Below, piece by piece: positions 1 to 12,100 of a stretch of 64,000 bases of DNA. The position numbers and the translations under genes are program-made. Below the pieces are notes generated by a model. It was given only the letters and a program-made list of their open reading frames with translations. It was not told the DNA's origin and did no database searches. Source of the stretch: Actinokineospora auranticolor (GTDB lineage Bacteria; Actinomycetota; Actinomycetes; Mycobacteriales; Pseudonocardiaceae); the NCBI RefSeq assembly GCF_002934265.1, contig NZ_PTIX01000013.1:140967-204966 (forward strand). Direction: 5' to 3'. How positions within the stretch are numbered: the first letter of the stretch is position 1; the number at the start of each line of letters is the position of its first letter.

Positions 1-1915
<1,915 letters not shown>

Positions 1916-2019
1916 GTGCGACCCCCTTCGTGGACAACGGCTACACGCCAAGGTTGGGGATCGACGCTGTCCGTCCGCCATCGACCGCCTATCGGTCACG
2001 GTAGAGGACAAACACCAAA

Positions 2020-2068
2020 CGCCGGGTGCGTGAACCCGTTAACTGGTAACGGATTCACGCACCCGGCG
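2020..2068 (-). terminator. Hairpin terminator after the cysE-to-MFS operon
   Basis: Two arms of about 14-22 bases (2020-2041 and 2047-2068, for example CCGGGTGCGTGAA against TTCACGCACCCGG) pair almost perfectly. The hairpin lies 20 bases beyond the MFS stop codon and before the NRPS start, so it probably separates the operon from the NRPS transcript. Confidence 0.75.
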
Positions 2069-2088
2069 TATAGTCCATAAAGGACTCG

Positions 2089-3402
2089 TCAACGCACGGA
2101 GACCGACCGGGCCGACACGATGGTTTCAACCGCAACAGGTCCACCGACGACAGGTTCGCCCATCACGGTTTCCACCGGACGCGGCACGGCGGCGGTGACC
2201 ACCGCCTTCGGCCGCACCGCGTCCGCGGGCAAGCGCGGCTCAAGCCGCACCATGGCGGCGGCCGAGCCGACCACACCGGCGGCCAGGACCAGCCACATGC
2301 CGATCGCCGACGCGGACAGCAGCGCGGTCAGCACCGCCGGGGCCAGCGCCGTGGGAATGGCCCACGAGAACTGGTAAACCGACAGGTGCCGCCCGCGCGT
2401 CTCGACCGGCGCGGCCGAGGACACCAGCGCCGACGCGGTGGCGCCGTGCATCAGCTCGCCCGCGGTGAACAGCGCCGTGGCCACGAACGAGCCGACCAGC
2501 AGCACCGCCGTCGCCGAGGACACCGCGCCGAGCAAGGCGAACAGCACGAACGACGCGCCGATCACCAGCGCGCCCAGCGCGGTGGCCCGGGTGCGGCGGT
2601 AGCGCACCAGCATCCGGGTGACCGGGATCTGCAGCACCGCGATGCCGATGGTGTTCACCGCGTAGAGCGCGCCGACCAGACCGGTCGCGGCGTGCAGCTG
2701 CTGGGTGATGTACACCGGCAGCGCCACCGCCAGCACCATGTACCCGAACGCGATCGGCACGTTGACCAGCGCCAGGGCGAGGAACGGCTTGTTCGCGAAC
2801 ACCTCGCGGTAGCCGCCCTTGATCGCGGCCCGACCGCGCCGACCGCGCGCGGGCAGCGGGATGGTGCCGATGATCACCGCGGCGGCCAGGTACGCGACCC
2901 CGGTGGCCAGCACGATCCCCGTGTAGGCCGCGTCGCTGCCGATGGTCAGCGCGCCGCCCGCGGCGAGGCCGCCGAGGCCCAAGCCCGCGTTGCGCATGCT
3001 GCGCTGCGCGGCCAGCAGCTTGTCCCGCGCCGTGCCCTCGGCGATCTCGGCGACCAGCGCCTGGATCGACGGTGGGAACGAGCCGTCGCCGACCGCCACC
3101 AGGGCGACCGCCAGGAACATCGTGGTCGCCGAGTCGACCAGCGGGTAGGCGGCGAACCCGACGGCCCGCAGCACGTACCCGCCGACCACCACCGACCGCG
3201 CGCCCAGCCGGTCCACCAGCGTGCCCGCGATCGGGTTGCCGACCAGCGCGAACAGCGCCCCGGCCGTCATGACCACCCCGACCTGGGCGATGGGCATGCC
3301 GGTGACGTGGTGGAAGTACAGCAGCGACAGCGGCAGGTACAGCCCCGCCCCGGTCGCGTCCACCGCCATCCCGACCAGGTACCGCGTCCTCGACCCGCTC
3401 AT
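2089..3402 (-). CDS. MFS transporter, probable product exporter
   Basis: Predicted 437-residue inner-membrane transporter with about 12 hydrophobic segments. The loop between helices 2 and 3 carries the MFS signature in the form GTLVDRLGAR near residue 60. The ATG at 3402 overlaps the stop of the preceding ATP-grasp gene by four bases, so it is the last gene of the cysE-cysK-ATP-grasp operon. An open frame extends far upstream of this ATG, but that part is antisense-like Arg/Gly/Pro-rich sequence inside the neighbour and is not used. Being co-translated with ligases suggests export of their peptide product or self-resistance (inference). Substrate unknown. Confidence 0.85.
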   Translation of the reverse strand: MSGSRTRYLVGMAVDATGAGLYLPLSLLYFHHVTGMPIAQVGVVMTAGALFALVGNPIAGTLVDRLGARSVVVGGYVLRAVGFAAYPLVDSATTMFLAVALVAVGDGSFPPSIQALVAEIAEGTARDKLLAAQRSMRNAGLGLGGLAAGGALTIGSDAAYTGIVLATGVAYLAAAVIIGTIPLPARGRRGRAAIKGGYREVFANKPFLALALVNVPIAFGYMVLAVALPVYITQQLHAATGLVGALYAVNTIGIAVLQIPVTRMLVRYRRTRATALGALVIGASFVLFALLGAVSSATAVLLVGSFVATALFTAGELMHGATASALVSSAAPVETRGRHLSVYQFSWAIPTALAPAVLTALLSASAIGMWLVLAAGVVGSAAAMVRLEPRLPADAVRPKAVVTAAVPRPVETVMGEPVVGGPVAVETIVSARSVSVR

Positions 3403-4667
3403 GACCGCGCCCCTTCCCCGAATTCCCCGACCGCCTCGATCACCGTCTCCGCCTCGAACCGCGCCCCCAGGGCGCGCAGCCGCGACTCGGCCTCCGCCCG
3501 GTCCGCGCCGGTGGCCACGGCCGCGAGCAGGAAGTCCGCCGAGCCGGCCGCCGGTGGGATGACCCCACCGGGCTCGGCGTAGCGCCAGAACCTCGACACC
3601 CACGGCTCGGTCGGCGGCTCCGGCACCGACCGCACCGCGCCGGGGCGCTTCATCATCAGCACCTGCCCGCTCATCCGGGCGGGGCGTGGCGGCGGGCCAC
3701 CGGCCAGGGTGTCGGCCAGCAGCGGCAGGTCGAGCCCGACCTGCGCGCGGGTGACGTACTCGCCCAGGTTGACCCCGAAGATCGCGGCCGCCACCTCGCG
3801 GATCTTCGCCCCGCCCGGCCGGGACCCGATCTCGCAGACCACGAGCCGGTCGTCCGGGGTGTGGAAGACCTCGGCGTGGAAGGCGTGCTCGGTGAGCCTG
3901 CCGTTGGTCAGGCGCAGCGCCGCGATCGTCCGCTCGGCCAGGGCCAGCAGCCGCGCCGAGAGCGGGTCGTCGACGTCGAGGGTCAGGTCGATCCGGGCGC
4001 CCGGGTCGGTGCCGAAGGACGACAGCTCGTACTGGTACTGCGACGCCCACGCCAGCACGATCCGGCCGCCGACCACCAGACCGTCCACATGGCACATACG
4101 CCCCGGGACGAACGCCTCCACCAGAACGGGTTCGGGGAAGGGCACCAGGTCTGCGCGTTCGGGCAAGATCCGCAAACCGATCGCGTTGTACCCCGCCACG
4201 TCCTTGACCACGACCGGGTAGCCGTGCTCGTCGGCGAACTCCCAGACCTCCTCGGGCGCGCGCACGACCGCGTGCTCGGCCACCTCGATGCCCGCGGCGA
4301 CGAGCATCCGCTTCATCAGCGCCTTGTCCCGGTACGGCAGCACGTCGGCGGGCCACGCCCCGGCCAGCCCCAGGTGCTCGCGCACCCTGGCGGCGACCAG
4401 CACGTCCCCCTCGTGGTGCGCGACGACCGCGCTGACCTCGAACTTCTCGGCCAACGCGAGCGCGATTCGGAACAGTTCCTCCTCGTCGGAGAAATCGGGC
4501 AGGAGTTCCAGGCGCGTCACGCCGGGGTGGTCGGCGGGAATCGCCTCCCCCGCCGCGAGGATCCGATCCCGGGCGGCCAGCACAATGACCTCCCCCGGGT
4601 AATCCGCCAGCCAGGACCCGTACGGGAAGGGCTCGAACGGGTTGCGGTGCACGACCAGGACGCTCAC
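3399..4667 (-). CDS. ATP-grasp ligase 1 of 4
   Basis: 422 residues, the usual size of ATP-grasp amino-acid ligases of the L-amino acid ligase/carnosine-synthase type, which activate a carboxylate as acyl-phosphate and couple it to an amine. The pre-ATP-grasp Rossmann-like part covers about residues 1-105. The lysine-bearing strand YPVVVKDVAG lies near 150-160, and the metal-binding end of the fold is HAEVFHTPDDRLVVCEIGSR near 265-285. The partner motif is less canonical than in the other three copies (PGRMCHVDG replaces GPEYSVE), so its substrates probably differ. It overlaps both neighbours by four bases and is translationally coupled to the second ATP-grasp gene. Substrates cannot be assigned from sequence. 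Confidence 0.85.
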   Translation of the reverse strand: MSVLVVHRNPFEPFPYGSWLADYPGEVIVLAARDRILAAGEAIPADHPGVTRLELLPDFSDEEELFRIALALAEKFEVSAVVAHHEGDVLVAARVREHLGLAGAWPADVLPYRDKALMKRMLVAAGIEVAEHAVVRAPEEVWEFADEHGYPVVVKDVAGYNAIGLRILPERADLVPFPEPVLVEAFVPGRMCHVDGLVVGGRIVLAWASQYQYELSSFGTDPGARIDLTLDVDDPLSARLLALAERTIAALRLTNGRLTEHAFHAEVFHTPDDRLVVCEIGSRPGGAKIREVAAAIFGVNLGEYVTRAQVGLDLPLLADTLAGGPPPRPARMSGQVLMMKRPGAVRSVPEPPTEPWVSRFWRYAEPGGVIPPAAGSADFLLAAVATGADRAEAESRLRALGARFEAETVIEAVGEFGEGARS

Positions 4668-5944
4668 ACCGACACCGCCTCGGCGATCCCGGCGACCCGC
4701 GCCCGACGCGCCCCGGCGGGGGTCTGCACCCGGATGTCGAGCACCTCGTCGACCAGCCGCGCGGCCGCCTCGAGAGCCGCGTCGGTGTCCTCGGCGGCGA
4801 CCGCGACCAGGCCCAACCGGTCCCAGTTGTCACGCAATGCGCGCACCTCGTCCCCGGGCTTGGCGGAGATCCGGACGACCAGCACGCCGTCCTGCACGGT
4901 GGCCGCGGTCACCCCGTCGACGGAGGTCACCACGCCCGGCTCGCCGACCACGGCCCGGGTGCTCGCCCCGGCGTACGCGACCGGCCGGTCCGGCAGCTGC
5001 GGCACCAGCCCGAACGGCCAGCCGACGGAGTAGGACACCAGGTCGACCCCGTACGCGGCCTGCACCAGCTCCGGGATGGCGTCACCCGCCACCCGGTTGT
5101 GGCTCTCGATCACCGCGACCCCGCGCGAGCCGACCCGCACCTCGGTGTGCGCCACGCCGTCGCGCAGGCCCATCTCGGTGAGGAACCGCGGCACCTCGGC
5201 GCGGATCCGGTCCTCGTCGTCGGCGCTGATCCGGGCGGGCACGGCGTGGCCCAGCTCGGCGTAGCAGTCCGGGTCGCTGAACTTCTCGGTCACCGCGACG
5301 ACCACGTGCCGACCGGCGAAGGAGAACGTCTCCACGCTGTACTCGGGCCCGTCGAGGTACTGCTCCATGAGGAACTCGCCGAGCACGAACAGCGTGGACA
5401 CCCGGTCGGTGCGGGTGCCGCGCAGCCGGGCGACCAGCGCCCAGGCCCGGTCCAGGTCGGCCGGGCCGTCCACGCGCAGCACGCCGATGCCCGCGGTGGC
5501 GTCGGTCGGCTTGACGATGAACGGGTAGCCGTAGCGGGCGGCGAACGCGTCCAGGTCGGTGCGCTGCTCCAGCGGCTCCGCGCCGACCGCGTCCGGGTCG
5601 TGCCGGGCCAGGTGCGCGCGCATGGCGAGCTTGTCCCGGAACCGGCGGGTGACGTCGAGGCCGGTGCCGCCGAGGCCGTAGCGGTCGTTGATCCGGCCCG
5701 CGTTGTCCAGGCCGGGCTCGGTCAGCGACACCACGGCGTCGAACCCGTGGATGTCCCACAGCTCCTCGACGACCGGCTCGACCGCGGCCCACCTGGTGAA
5801 GTCGACGACGCGCAGCACGTCGGCGGCGGCCTCCTGCACGGGCGTGACCTTGGTCGGGTGTTGCAGGAGCAGCACGGCGAGGCCCAGGTCCTTCGCCTTG
5901 ACGACGGTCTCGTCGGTGCCCCCCACCAGCAGCAGCGTGCTCAT
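4664..5944 (-). CDS. ATP-grasp ligase 2 of 4
   Basis: 426 residues. Typical ATP-grasp order: an N-terminal domain starting STLLLVGGTDETVVKAK, the ATP-binding strand YPFIVKPTDATAGIGVLRV near residues 145-165, YLDGPEYSVETFSF near 200, and the acidic metal site VAHTEVRV...VIESHNRVAGD near 275-300. This matches the BacD-like L-amino acid ligase group by motif. The ATG at 5944 is chosen over a longer open frame because it has a GGG-type ribosome site and keeps the operon's four-base overlaps. It follows the cysteine-synthase-like gene directly, so an amino acid made by that enzyme is an obvious candidate substrate (inference). Confidence 0.87.
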   Translation of the reverse strand: MSTLLLVGGTDETVVKAKDLGLAVLLLQHPTKVTPVQEAAADVLRVVDFTRWAAVEPVVEELWDIHGFDAVVSLTEPGLDNAGRINDRYGLGGTGLDVTRRFRDKLAMRAHLARHDPDAVGAEPLEQRTDLDAFAARYGYPFIVKPTDATAGIGVLRVDGPADLDRAWALVARLRGTRTDRVSTLFVLGEFLMEQYLDGPEYSVETFSFAGRHVVVAVTEKFSDPDCYAELGHAVPARISADDEDRIRAEVPRFLTEMGLRDGVAHTEVRVGSRGVAVIESHNRVAGDAIPELVQAAYGVDLVSYSVGWPFGLVPQLPDRPVAYAGASTRAVVGEPGVVTSVDGVTAATVQDGVLVVRISAKPGDEVRALRDNWDRLGLVAVAAEDTDAALEAAARLVDEVLDIRVQTPAGARRARVAGIAEAVSV

Positions 5945-6897
5945 CGGTCGGTTCCCTTCGGTGCGGTGGCCGACCCGGGGAAGCTGAGGTAGCGCTCGCC
6001 GGTGTCGGGCAGGATGGTGACGACGGTCTTGTCCGCGTTCTCGGGGCGGGCGGCGACCCGCAGCGCGGCGTGGGTGGCGGCGCCGGAGGAGATCCCGGCC
6101 AGCACCCCGACCCGGCGGGCGAGCCACCGGGCGGTGTCGGCGGCCTCGGCGTCCGCCACGGTGAGCACCTCGTCGATCAGCGCGACGTCGGTGGTGTCGG
6201 CGACGAAGCCGCCGTTGAGACCGGGGATCGCGTGGCTGCCGCCGATCCCCCGCGACAGCACCGGCGAGCCCTCCGGCTCGACGGCGATGGCGCGGACCAG
6301 CGGGTTCCGCTCCTTGAGGTAGCGCGCGGTGCCGCAGAGCGTGCCGCCGGTGCCGACCCCGCAGACCAGGATGTCGACGCTGCCCGCGCTGTCCTCCCAG
6401 ATCTCCGGTCCGGTGGACTCGTAGTGCGCGGCGAGGTTGTCCGGGTTGGCGTGCTGCCGCGGGAACCACGACCCGGGGGTGGCGTCGTGCAGCTCCTGGG
6501 CGCGGTCGATGCAGCCCTGGTAGCGCAGCTCGGCGGGGGTCTGCACGACCTCGGCGCCCAGCGCCCGCAGCAGCCCGATCCGCTCGGCGGTGGCGTTGTC
6601 CGGCAGCACGATGACGCACCGGTAGCCGCGCGCCGCGCTCAGCGCCGCCAGCGCGATGCCGGTGTTGCCCGAGGTGGCCTCGATGACCACACCGGACCCG
6701 GGGGTCAGGTGCCCGTCGCGCTCGGCGCCGCGCAGCATCCACAGCGCGGCCCGGTCCTTGACGCTGGCGGCCGGGTTGGCCGACTCCAGCTTGGCCAGCA
6801 CCCGGGCACCGGTCGACGGCAACCGCAGCAGCGGGGTGCCCCCGACCAGCTCGTCGATGCGCTCGGCGACCCGCTGTCGGGCCAGTAAGGCGGTCAT
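5941..6897 (-). CDS. Cysteine-synthase-family PLP enzyme (beta-substituted alanine synthase)
   Basis: 318 residues, normal for CysK. PLP lysine is in NPAASVKDRAA near residue 45; the asparagine loop is EATSGNTGIALA near 75; the phosphate loop GVGTGGTLCGTA lies near 180 and GISSGAATHA near 270. The family replaces the acetyl or phosphate group of an activated serine with a nucleophile. It sits immediately after a serine acetyltransferase and before two peptide ligases rather than with sulfur genes, so it may make a non-proteinogenic beta-substituted alanine (as DcsD does) or, with the OCD-like protein at 12927, 2,3-diaminopropionate (as SbnA/SbnB do). Ordinary cysteine synthesis cannot be excluded. 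Codon 4 is the rare leucine codon TTA (6886-6888). Confidence 0.85.
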   Translation of the reverse strand: MTALLARQRVAERIDELVGGTPLLRLPSTGARVLAKLESANPAASVKDRAALWMLRGAERDGHLTPGSGVVIEATSGNTGIALAALSAARGYRCVIVLPDNATAERIGLLRALGAEVVQTPAELRYQGCIDRAQELHDATPGSWFPRQHANPDNLAAHYESTGPEIWEDSAGSVDILVCGVGTGGTLCGTARYLKERNPLVRAIAVEPEGSPVLSRGIGGSHAIPGLNGGFVADTTDVALIDEVLTVADAEAADTARWLARRVGVLAGISSGAATHAALRVAARPENADKTVVTILPDTGERYLSFPGSATAPKGTDR

Positions 6898-7517
6898 GAC
6901 GCTTTCCTCCGGGGGGTGCGGTGCGACTGGCGGGGCGTGATGGTGGCGACGGGGGCCAGCGCGGTGGCGCCGTCGGGCACGTCGGCGACGATGAGCGCCT
7001 GGGCGCCGATGACCGCGCCGTGGCCGATGCGGACCGGGCCGAGCACGGTGGCGTTGGCGCCGAGGATGACCCCGTCGCCGACCTCGGGGTGGCGGCGCTC
7101 GCCGTCGGGGCGGCGGTTGTCCCGCCACCAGCCGACGGCGCCGAGGGTGACCTGGTGGTAGATGGTCACGTCGTCGCCGACCACGGCGGTCTCGCCGATG
7201 ACGACGGCGGAGCCGTGGTCGATCAGCACCCGCCTGCCGACCCGGGCGCCCGGGTGGATCTCGACGCCGGTGACGGCGCGGACCAGCAGCATCAGGGTCC
7301 GGGCGGGCAGCCGCAGGCCGACGCCGTGCAGCCGGTGCGCGATCCGGTGCGCCCACAGCGCGGTCAGCGCCGGGTGCAGCAGGCCCTCGGCTCGGCTGCG
7401 GATCGACGGGTCGCGCCCGACCACGGTGTCCCAGTCCTCGGCGCACAGCCGCAGCAGGCCGGGCCCCGGCTCCCGCGCGATGCCCACTACCGGTGCGGCC
7501 CTGGTGACCCGGTCCAT
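6894..7517 (-). CDS. cysE: Serine O-acetyltransferase
   Basis: 207 residues. An alpha-helical N-terminus (LLRLCAEDWDTVVGRDPS) is followed by a left-handed beta-helix of hexapeptide repeats: GVEIHPGARVGRRVLIDHG, VVIGETAVVGDDVTIYHQVT, RHPEVGDGVILGANATVLG, VRIGHGAVIGAQA. The catalytic His is probably in IDHGSAVVIGE. It should make O-acetyl-L-serine for the following cysteine-synthase-like enzyme. ATG at 7517 has GGAGG seven bases upstream. First gene of a five-gene operon in which every junction overlaps by four bases. The C-terminus is short and basic (RTPRRKAS); whether it keeps feedback inhibition by cysteine is not visible. Confidence 0.88.
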   Translation of the reverse strand: MDRVTRAAPVVGIAREPGPGLLRLCAEDWDTVVGRDPSIRSRAEGLLHPALTALWAHRIAHRLHGVGLRLPARTLMLLVRAVTGVEIHPGARVGRRVLIDHGSAVVIGETAVVGDDVTIYHQVTLGAVGWWRDNRRPDGERRHPEVGDGVILGANATVLGPVRIGHGAVIGAQALIVADVPDGATALAPVATITPRQSHRTPRRKAS

Positions 7518-7593
7518 TGGCGTTCCTCCCGTCCAGCCGTGCGCCGAACCCCTCGGCCCGCTCAGCGTGCGCGCGGGTGCTTTGGGTCGGCTT

Positions 7594-7620
7594 TTCGCCG
7601 GGAGGCGGCCATCAATAGCG
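7594..7620 (-). promoter_or_regulatory. Possible promoter of the cysE operon
   Basis: On the minus strand TTGATGGCCGCCTCCCGG (from 7615 down) resembles the TTGAC-N-CCCGGG block at 14822 and 21182, but the TGTCACGCTTTTC half is not present. Position is about 80-100 bases before the cysE ATG. Weak evidence. Confidence 0.3.
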
Positions 7621-7667
7621 AACCGATAGCGGTCTTTCCCGCAGGTCAGAGCACTGAAAGCGCAGAA

Positions 7668-7711
7668 GAGGCCGATGTCCGCGCCACCTGGGTGGCGCGG
7701 ACATCGGCCTC
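7668..7711 (-). terminator. 21-bp perfect-stem terminator after MFS gene
   Basis: Arms 7668-7688 and 7691-7711 are perfectly complementary (GAGGCCGATGTCCGCG...) with a two-base loop. It lies 15 bases past the stop of the MFS gene at 7726 and should stop that minus-strand transcript before the cysE promoter. Confidence 0.8.
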
Positions 7712-7725
7712 GTCGTACTACGCGG

Positions 7726-8940
7726 TCAGACGGTCGCGGGTCGGGTGCGGCGGGCCCAGGCCACAGCCGGGGCGGTGGCCAGCGAGGCCAGCAGGAACAG
7801 CCCGCCGAGCACCAGCCAGCCGACGGCGCCGCCCCCGATCACCAGCGCGGTCAGCAGCAGCGGCCCGACGGTCCTGGCCACCGAGATGCCGCTGCCGAAG
7901 AAGCCCTGGTACTGCCCGTGCCTGCCCTCGGGGGCCAGCCCGAAGCTGACCTCCCAGAAGCCGGAGGCGAGCATCATCTCGCCGACGGCCTGCAAGAGCG
8001 CGCCCGCGAGCAGCACCGCGACCGCCGCCCACGCCGCCAGTCCCCCGGCGGACAGGGCGAACACCGCGCACGCCGCGAGCAGCAGCACACCCGACACGCG
8101 CACCATCCGCACGGCGCTGTCCAGGTCGGTCACCCGGTTGGCCACCGAGACCTGGAACAGCACCACGGTGACGGTGTTGACGACCATGAGCCCGGCGACC
8201 ATCCAGCGCGGCGCGGCGGTGTGCTCGACCACCCACAGCGGCAGCACGACGCTGAGCAGCGGCATGTACAGCATCATCACCGAGTTCAGCACGGTGATGA
8301 CCGCGTACGGTCGGTCGCGCAACACGCCCAGCGCCGGTTCACCATCGCCTGCCCGTTCCACCCCGGGCACCAGCGGCAGCCGCCGCAGCACCAGCGCGGC
8401 ACCCAGGAAGGTCAGCGCGTCGAGGGCGAAGGCCGACAGGTAGGCCGCCTCGGTGTCGAATTGCAGCGCGACGCCGCCGACCGCCGCGCCGATCGCGATC
8501 CCCGCGTTGGCGGTGGATTGCAGGTACGCCCGGGCCTTGGTCCGGCCCGCCGCGTCCACCACCCCCGCCAGCAGGGCCTGCCGGGACGCCACGAGCCCGC
8601 ACTGGCACACCGTGTAGACGCAGGCCGCCACCAGGAAAGCCGGGAACGAGCGGGCCAGCGCGAAGCCCGCCACGGCCACCGCGGTGGCCACCGCGAGCAG
8701 CACCGCGACACCGCGCGGCCCCCGCCGGTCGGCGAGGTGCCCGAGCGGCACCCCCGCCAGCGTGCCCAGTGCCCAGCCCAGGGTCAGACCGAACCCGACC
8801 TGGGTTGGGGACAATCCCACAATACGGGTGAAATAGAGCGTCGAGCAGACATAATAGGCACCGTCCCCGATGGAATTGGTCAGTTGGGCTAGGGCGAGTC
8901 CCCTGGATGGTCCAGCAGGCGGAACGAATCTCCGGAACAC
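7726..8940 (-). CDS. MFS transporter
   Basis: 404-residue inner-membrane protein with about 12 hydrophobic stretches and the MFS loop GVPLGHLADRRGPR near residue 65-78. GTG at 8940 is preceded by AAGGAG. It is transcribed divergently from the SARP regulator at 9162, with a 221-base shared promoter region, which suggests direct control by that regulator (inference). It is a separate transcript from the cysE operon because a strong terminator follows it. One of three MFS genes in the cluster; substrate unknown, with drug or peptide export or self-resistance most likely. Confidence 0.85.
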   Translation of the reverse strand: MFRRFVPPAGPSRGLALAQLTNSIGDGAYYVCSTLYFTRIVGLSPTQVGFGLTLGWALGTLAGVPLGHLADRRGPRGVAVLLAVATAVAVAGFALARSFPAFLVAACVYTVCQCGLVASRQALLAGVVDAAGRTKARAYLQSTANAGIAIGAAVGGVALQFDTEAAYLSAFALDALTFLGAALVLRRLPLVPGVERAGDGEPALGVLRDRPYAVITVLNSVMMLYMPLLSVVLPLWVVEHTAAPRWMVAGLMVVNTVTVVLFQVSVANRVTDLDSAVRMVRVSGVLLLAACAVFALSAGGLAAWAAVAVLLAGALLQAVGEMMLASGFWEVSFGLAPEGRHGQYQGFFGSGISVARTVGPLLLTALVIGGGAVGWLVLGGLFLLASLATAPAVAWARRTRPATV

Positions 8941-9161
8941 TTCTCTCCTTCCCCACGCCGCGTGCGATAATCATGGACGCGAACCAGGACCGGCCACAGT
9001 GGAGTGGTACCAAGTGACCTTTCGCTGGATGAGTGTGAAAATTTCCACCCCCGACACCCGGTTTGGTCGGGGTGTACGACCGAGCCAAACGGCCCACGAC
9101 ACCGCGCCGCCCGCCACGCGCGACTGACACGGACCTTGTGGACACACGGAGGGACGAGCAC
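8941..9161. promoter_or_regulatory. Divergent promoter region MFS / SARP
   Basis: Intergenic segment with start codons of opposite orientation at each end (8940 minus, 9162 plus). It contains the only A/T-rich patch nearby (GTGTGAAAATTTCC around 9034-9047). No clear SARP heptamer direct repeat was found by eye. Confidence 0.45.
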
Positions 9162-12100
9162 GTGGTGCTGAGGCTTCTCGGGCCCATCGAGATGGTCGTC
9201 GACCAGCGCACCCTCGACCTCGGCGGACCGCGGCAGCGGATCGTGCTGGCCGTGCTCGGCCTCAACGCCAACCGGGTGGTCCCGGTCGAGCAGCTCATCG
9301 ACGCGGTGTGGGACGCCTCCCCGCCGTCGACCGCGCGCGGGCAGATCCAGATCTGCATCTCCGCGCTGCGCAAGCTCTTCGGCGACGCGGGCCGCGCGGA
9401 CGCCATCCGCACCCGACCGCCCGGCTACCTGCTGGAACTGGCCGACGACGACGTCGACAGCCTGCGGTTCAACGCCATGGTCACCCGCGCGCGGGCCGAG
9501 GCCGACGCGGGCGGGGTCGAGGACGCGGCGGCCACGCTGCGCGCGGCCCTGGCGCTGTGGCGCGGTTCCGCGCTCTCCGGCGTGGCCAGCGACCTGGTGC
9601 GGCGCGCGGCCGTACCGCTCGACGACCGGCGGGTCGCGGTGATCGAGGAGCGCATCCGGCTCGACCTGCAACTGGGCAGGCACGAGGAGATCAGCGGCGA
9701 ACTGCGCGCGCTGGTGCACGCGCACCCGCTGCGGGAGCGGTTGCACGGCTTCCTGATGCTGGCCCTGTACCGGGCGGGCAGGCAGGCCGAGGCGCTGGAG
9801 GTGGGCCGCGCCGCGCGCGCCGCGCTGATCGAGGAGATCGGCATCGAACCCGGTCAGGAACTGCAGGACCTCGAACGCGCGATCCTCAACCGCGACCCCG
9901 CGCTGAGCGCGCCGCCGCCCAGACCGGGCACAACCCGTGGCGCGGCGACCGAAGGCGACCGGCCGGGCGACCGGTCCCCCGCCGCGGGCGCCCCCGCGCA
10001 GGCCGAGGCGCCGCTGACGATCCCACGGCAGCTCCCGGCCAGCATCACCGATTTCACCGGCCGCGACGACCTCGTGGAGAGCATCCGCGCGGGTTTGGAA
10101 GCCGATCCGGAAGAGGTCCGCTACGCGGTGCCGATCGTCGCCATATCGGGAAAGGGCGGCGTGGGCAAGTCCAGCGTCGCGGTGCGCGCCGCGCACGAGG
10201 TGGCCGACCACTTCCCCGACGGGCAGCTCTACGCGGACATGCGGGCACACGACGGCGACGACCGCACCGCGAAGCTGCTCGCCCGCTTCTTGCGCGCGCT
10301 CGGCGTGCCCGGTACCGCGGTGCCCGACGACCTCGACGAGCGCGTGGAGCTCTACCGCAGCCGGGTTTCCGGCAAGCGGCTGCTGCTCGTCCTCGACGAC
10401 GTCACCGACGAGGCCCAGGTGCTGCCGCTGCTGCCGGGCAGCGCCACCTGCGCGGTGATCACCACCAGCCGGGTGCGGCTGTCCGGCCTGCCCGGCGCGC
10501 GCTGGGTGGACGTGGACGTGTTCGACGTCGACCAGTCCGTGGAGCTGCTGACCAGGATCATCGGCACCACGCGGGTGGAGGCCGAGCCGGAGGCCGCGGT
10601 CGAGCTGATCACCTTCTGCGGCGGGCTGCCGCTGGCGCTGCGCATCGCGGGCGCCCGCCTGGCCTCCCGCACGCACTGGCGCATCGACGGCCTGGTGCGC
10701 AGGCTGCGCGACGAGGCCCGCAGGCTCGACGAGTTCGCCCACCACGGCCTGGAGCTGCGCTCCAACATCGGGCTCACCTACCGCGACCTGCCCCCGCAGG
10801 CGCAGCGGCTGTTCCAGCTGTTCGCGCTGATCCGCGCGCCGGAGTTCCCGGCGTGGACCGCGGCGGCCCTGCTGGACACCGACATGTTCGACGCCGAGGA
10901 CATCCTGGAGAGCCTGGTCGACGCGCAGCTGCTCGACACCGTCGAGTACGCCGACGCGAGCGCCCCGCGCTACCGCTTCCACGACCTGATCCGGGTCTAC
11001 GCCTGGGAGAAGCTGTGGGAGTCGACCGGCCAGACCGAGCGCACCGAGACGCTGGCCCGGCTGCTGGGCGCCTGGCTGGGCCTGGCCGAGGAGGCGCACC
11101 GGCGGGAATACGGTGGTGACTACACGATCCTGCACGGTGTCGCGGCCCGCTGGGCACCCGCCACCTGGGACGAGATCGGCCTCACCGCGAACCCGATCGA
11201 CTGGCTCGACGGCGAACGCCGGTCCCTGGTGACCGCGGTGCGCCAGGCCGCGCAGGCCGGGCTCGACGAGCTGTGCTGGGACCTGGCGCTCACCTCCGTG
11301 ACGCTGTTCGAGTCCAAGGGCTACTTCGACGACTGGCAGGAGTGCGCCCGGATCGCGCTGGACGCCGCGGAACGCGCGGGCAACCTGCTCGGCGTGGCGG
11401 CCACCCGGTACTCCGTGGGCACGCTGCACATGATGCAGACCCGGCTCGCCGAGGCGGGCGAGTGCTTCACCGAGGCGCTGGCCGAGTTCAGCCGCGCGGG
11501 CCAGGAGCACGGCCGCGCGCTGGTGCTGCGCAACCACGCGCACGTCGACGGGCTGCGCGGCGACGTCGGGGCGATGCTGGCCAAGTACACCGAGGCGCTG
11601 GCCACCATGCGCGCCGTCGGCGACCGCATCGGCGAGGCGCACATCCTGCGCAGCCTGGCCAAGCACCACCTGGAGGAGGGCGAGACCGCGGTCGCGCGGG
11701 CCCTGCTCGACGACGCGGTGCGCATCTGCCGCGAGGTGCGCTGCCTGCGCGCCGAGGCGCAGGTGGAGCACCGGGTGGCGGAGCTGCACGTGGCGACCGG
11801 GCAGATCGACCTGGCCCGCAAGTCGCTGCACCGGGTGCTGCAGATCGTCCGCGACACCGGCGACCGCATCGGCGAGACGTACGCGCTCTACGGGCTGGGT
11901 GTGGTGCGGCACAAGGAAGGCAGGCTCGACAACGCCGAGACCACCCTGGTGCACGCGCTGGACCTCTCGCGCCGGGTGGGCGAGCGGCTGATCGAGGCGA
12001 AGGCCCTGTACGCGCTGGGCCGGATCGCGCTGGCCCGCGGCGGCGGTGGCGCGGGCACCCCGCACCTGGAGCAGGCGCGAGCCCTGTTCGACGAGCTGGG

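Noticed and set aside
9063..9161. Earlier GTG start for the SARP gene
   Set aside because: It has no ribosome site and adds residues absent from SARP proteins, while GTG 9162 has both.
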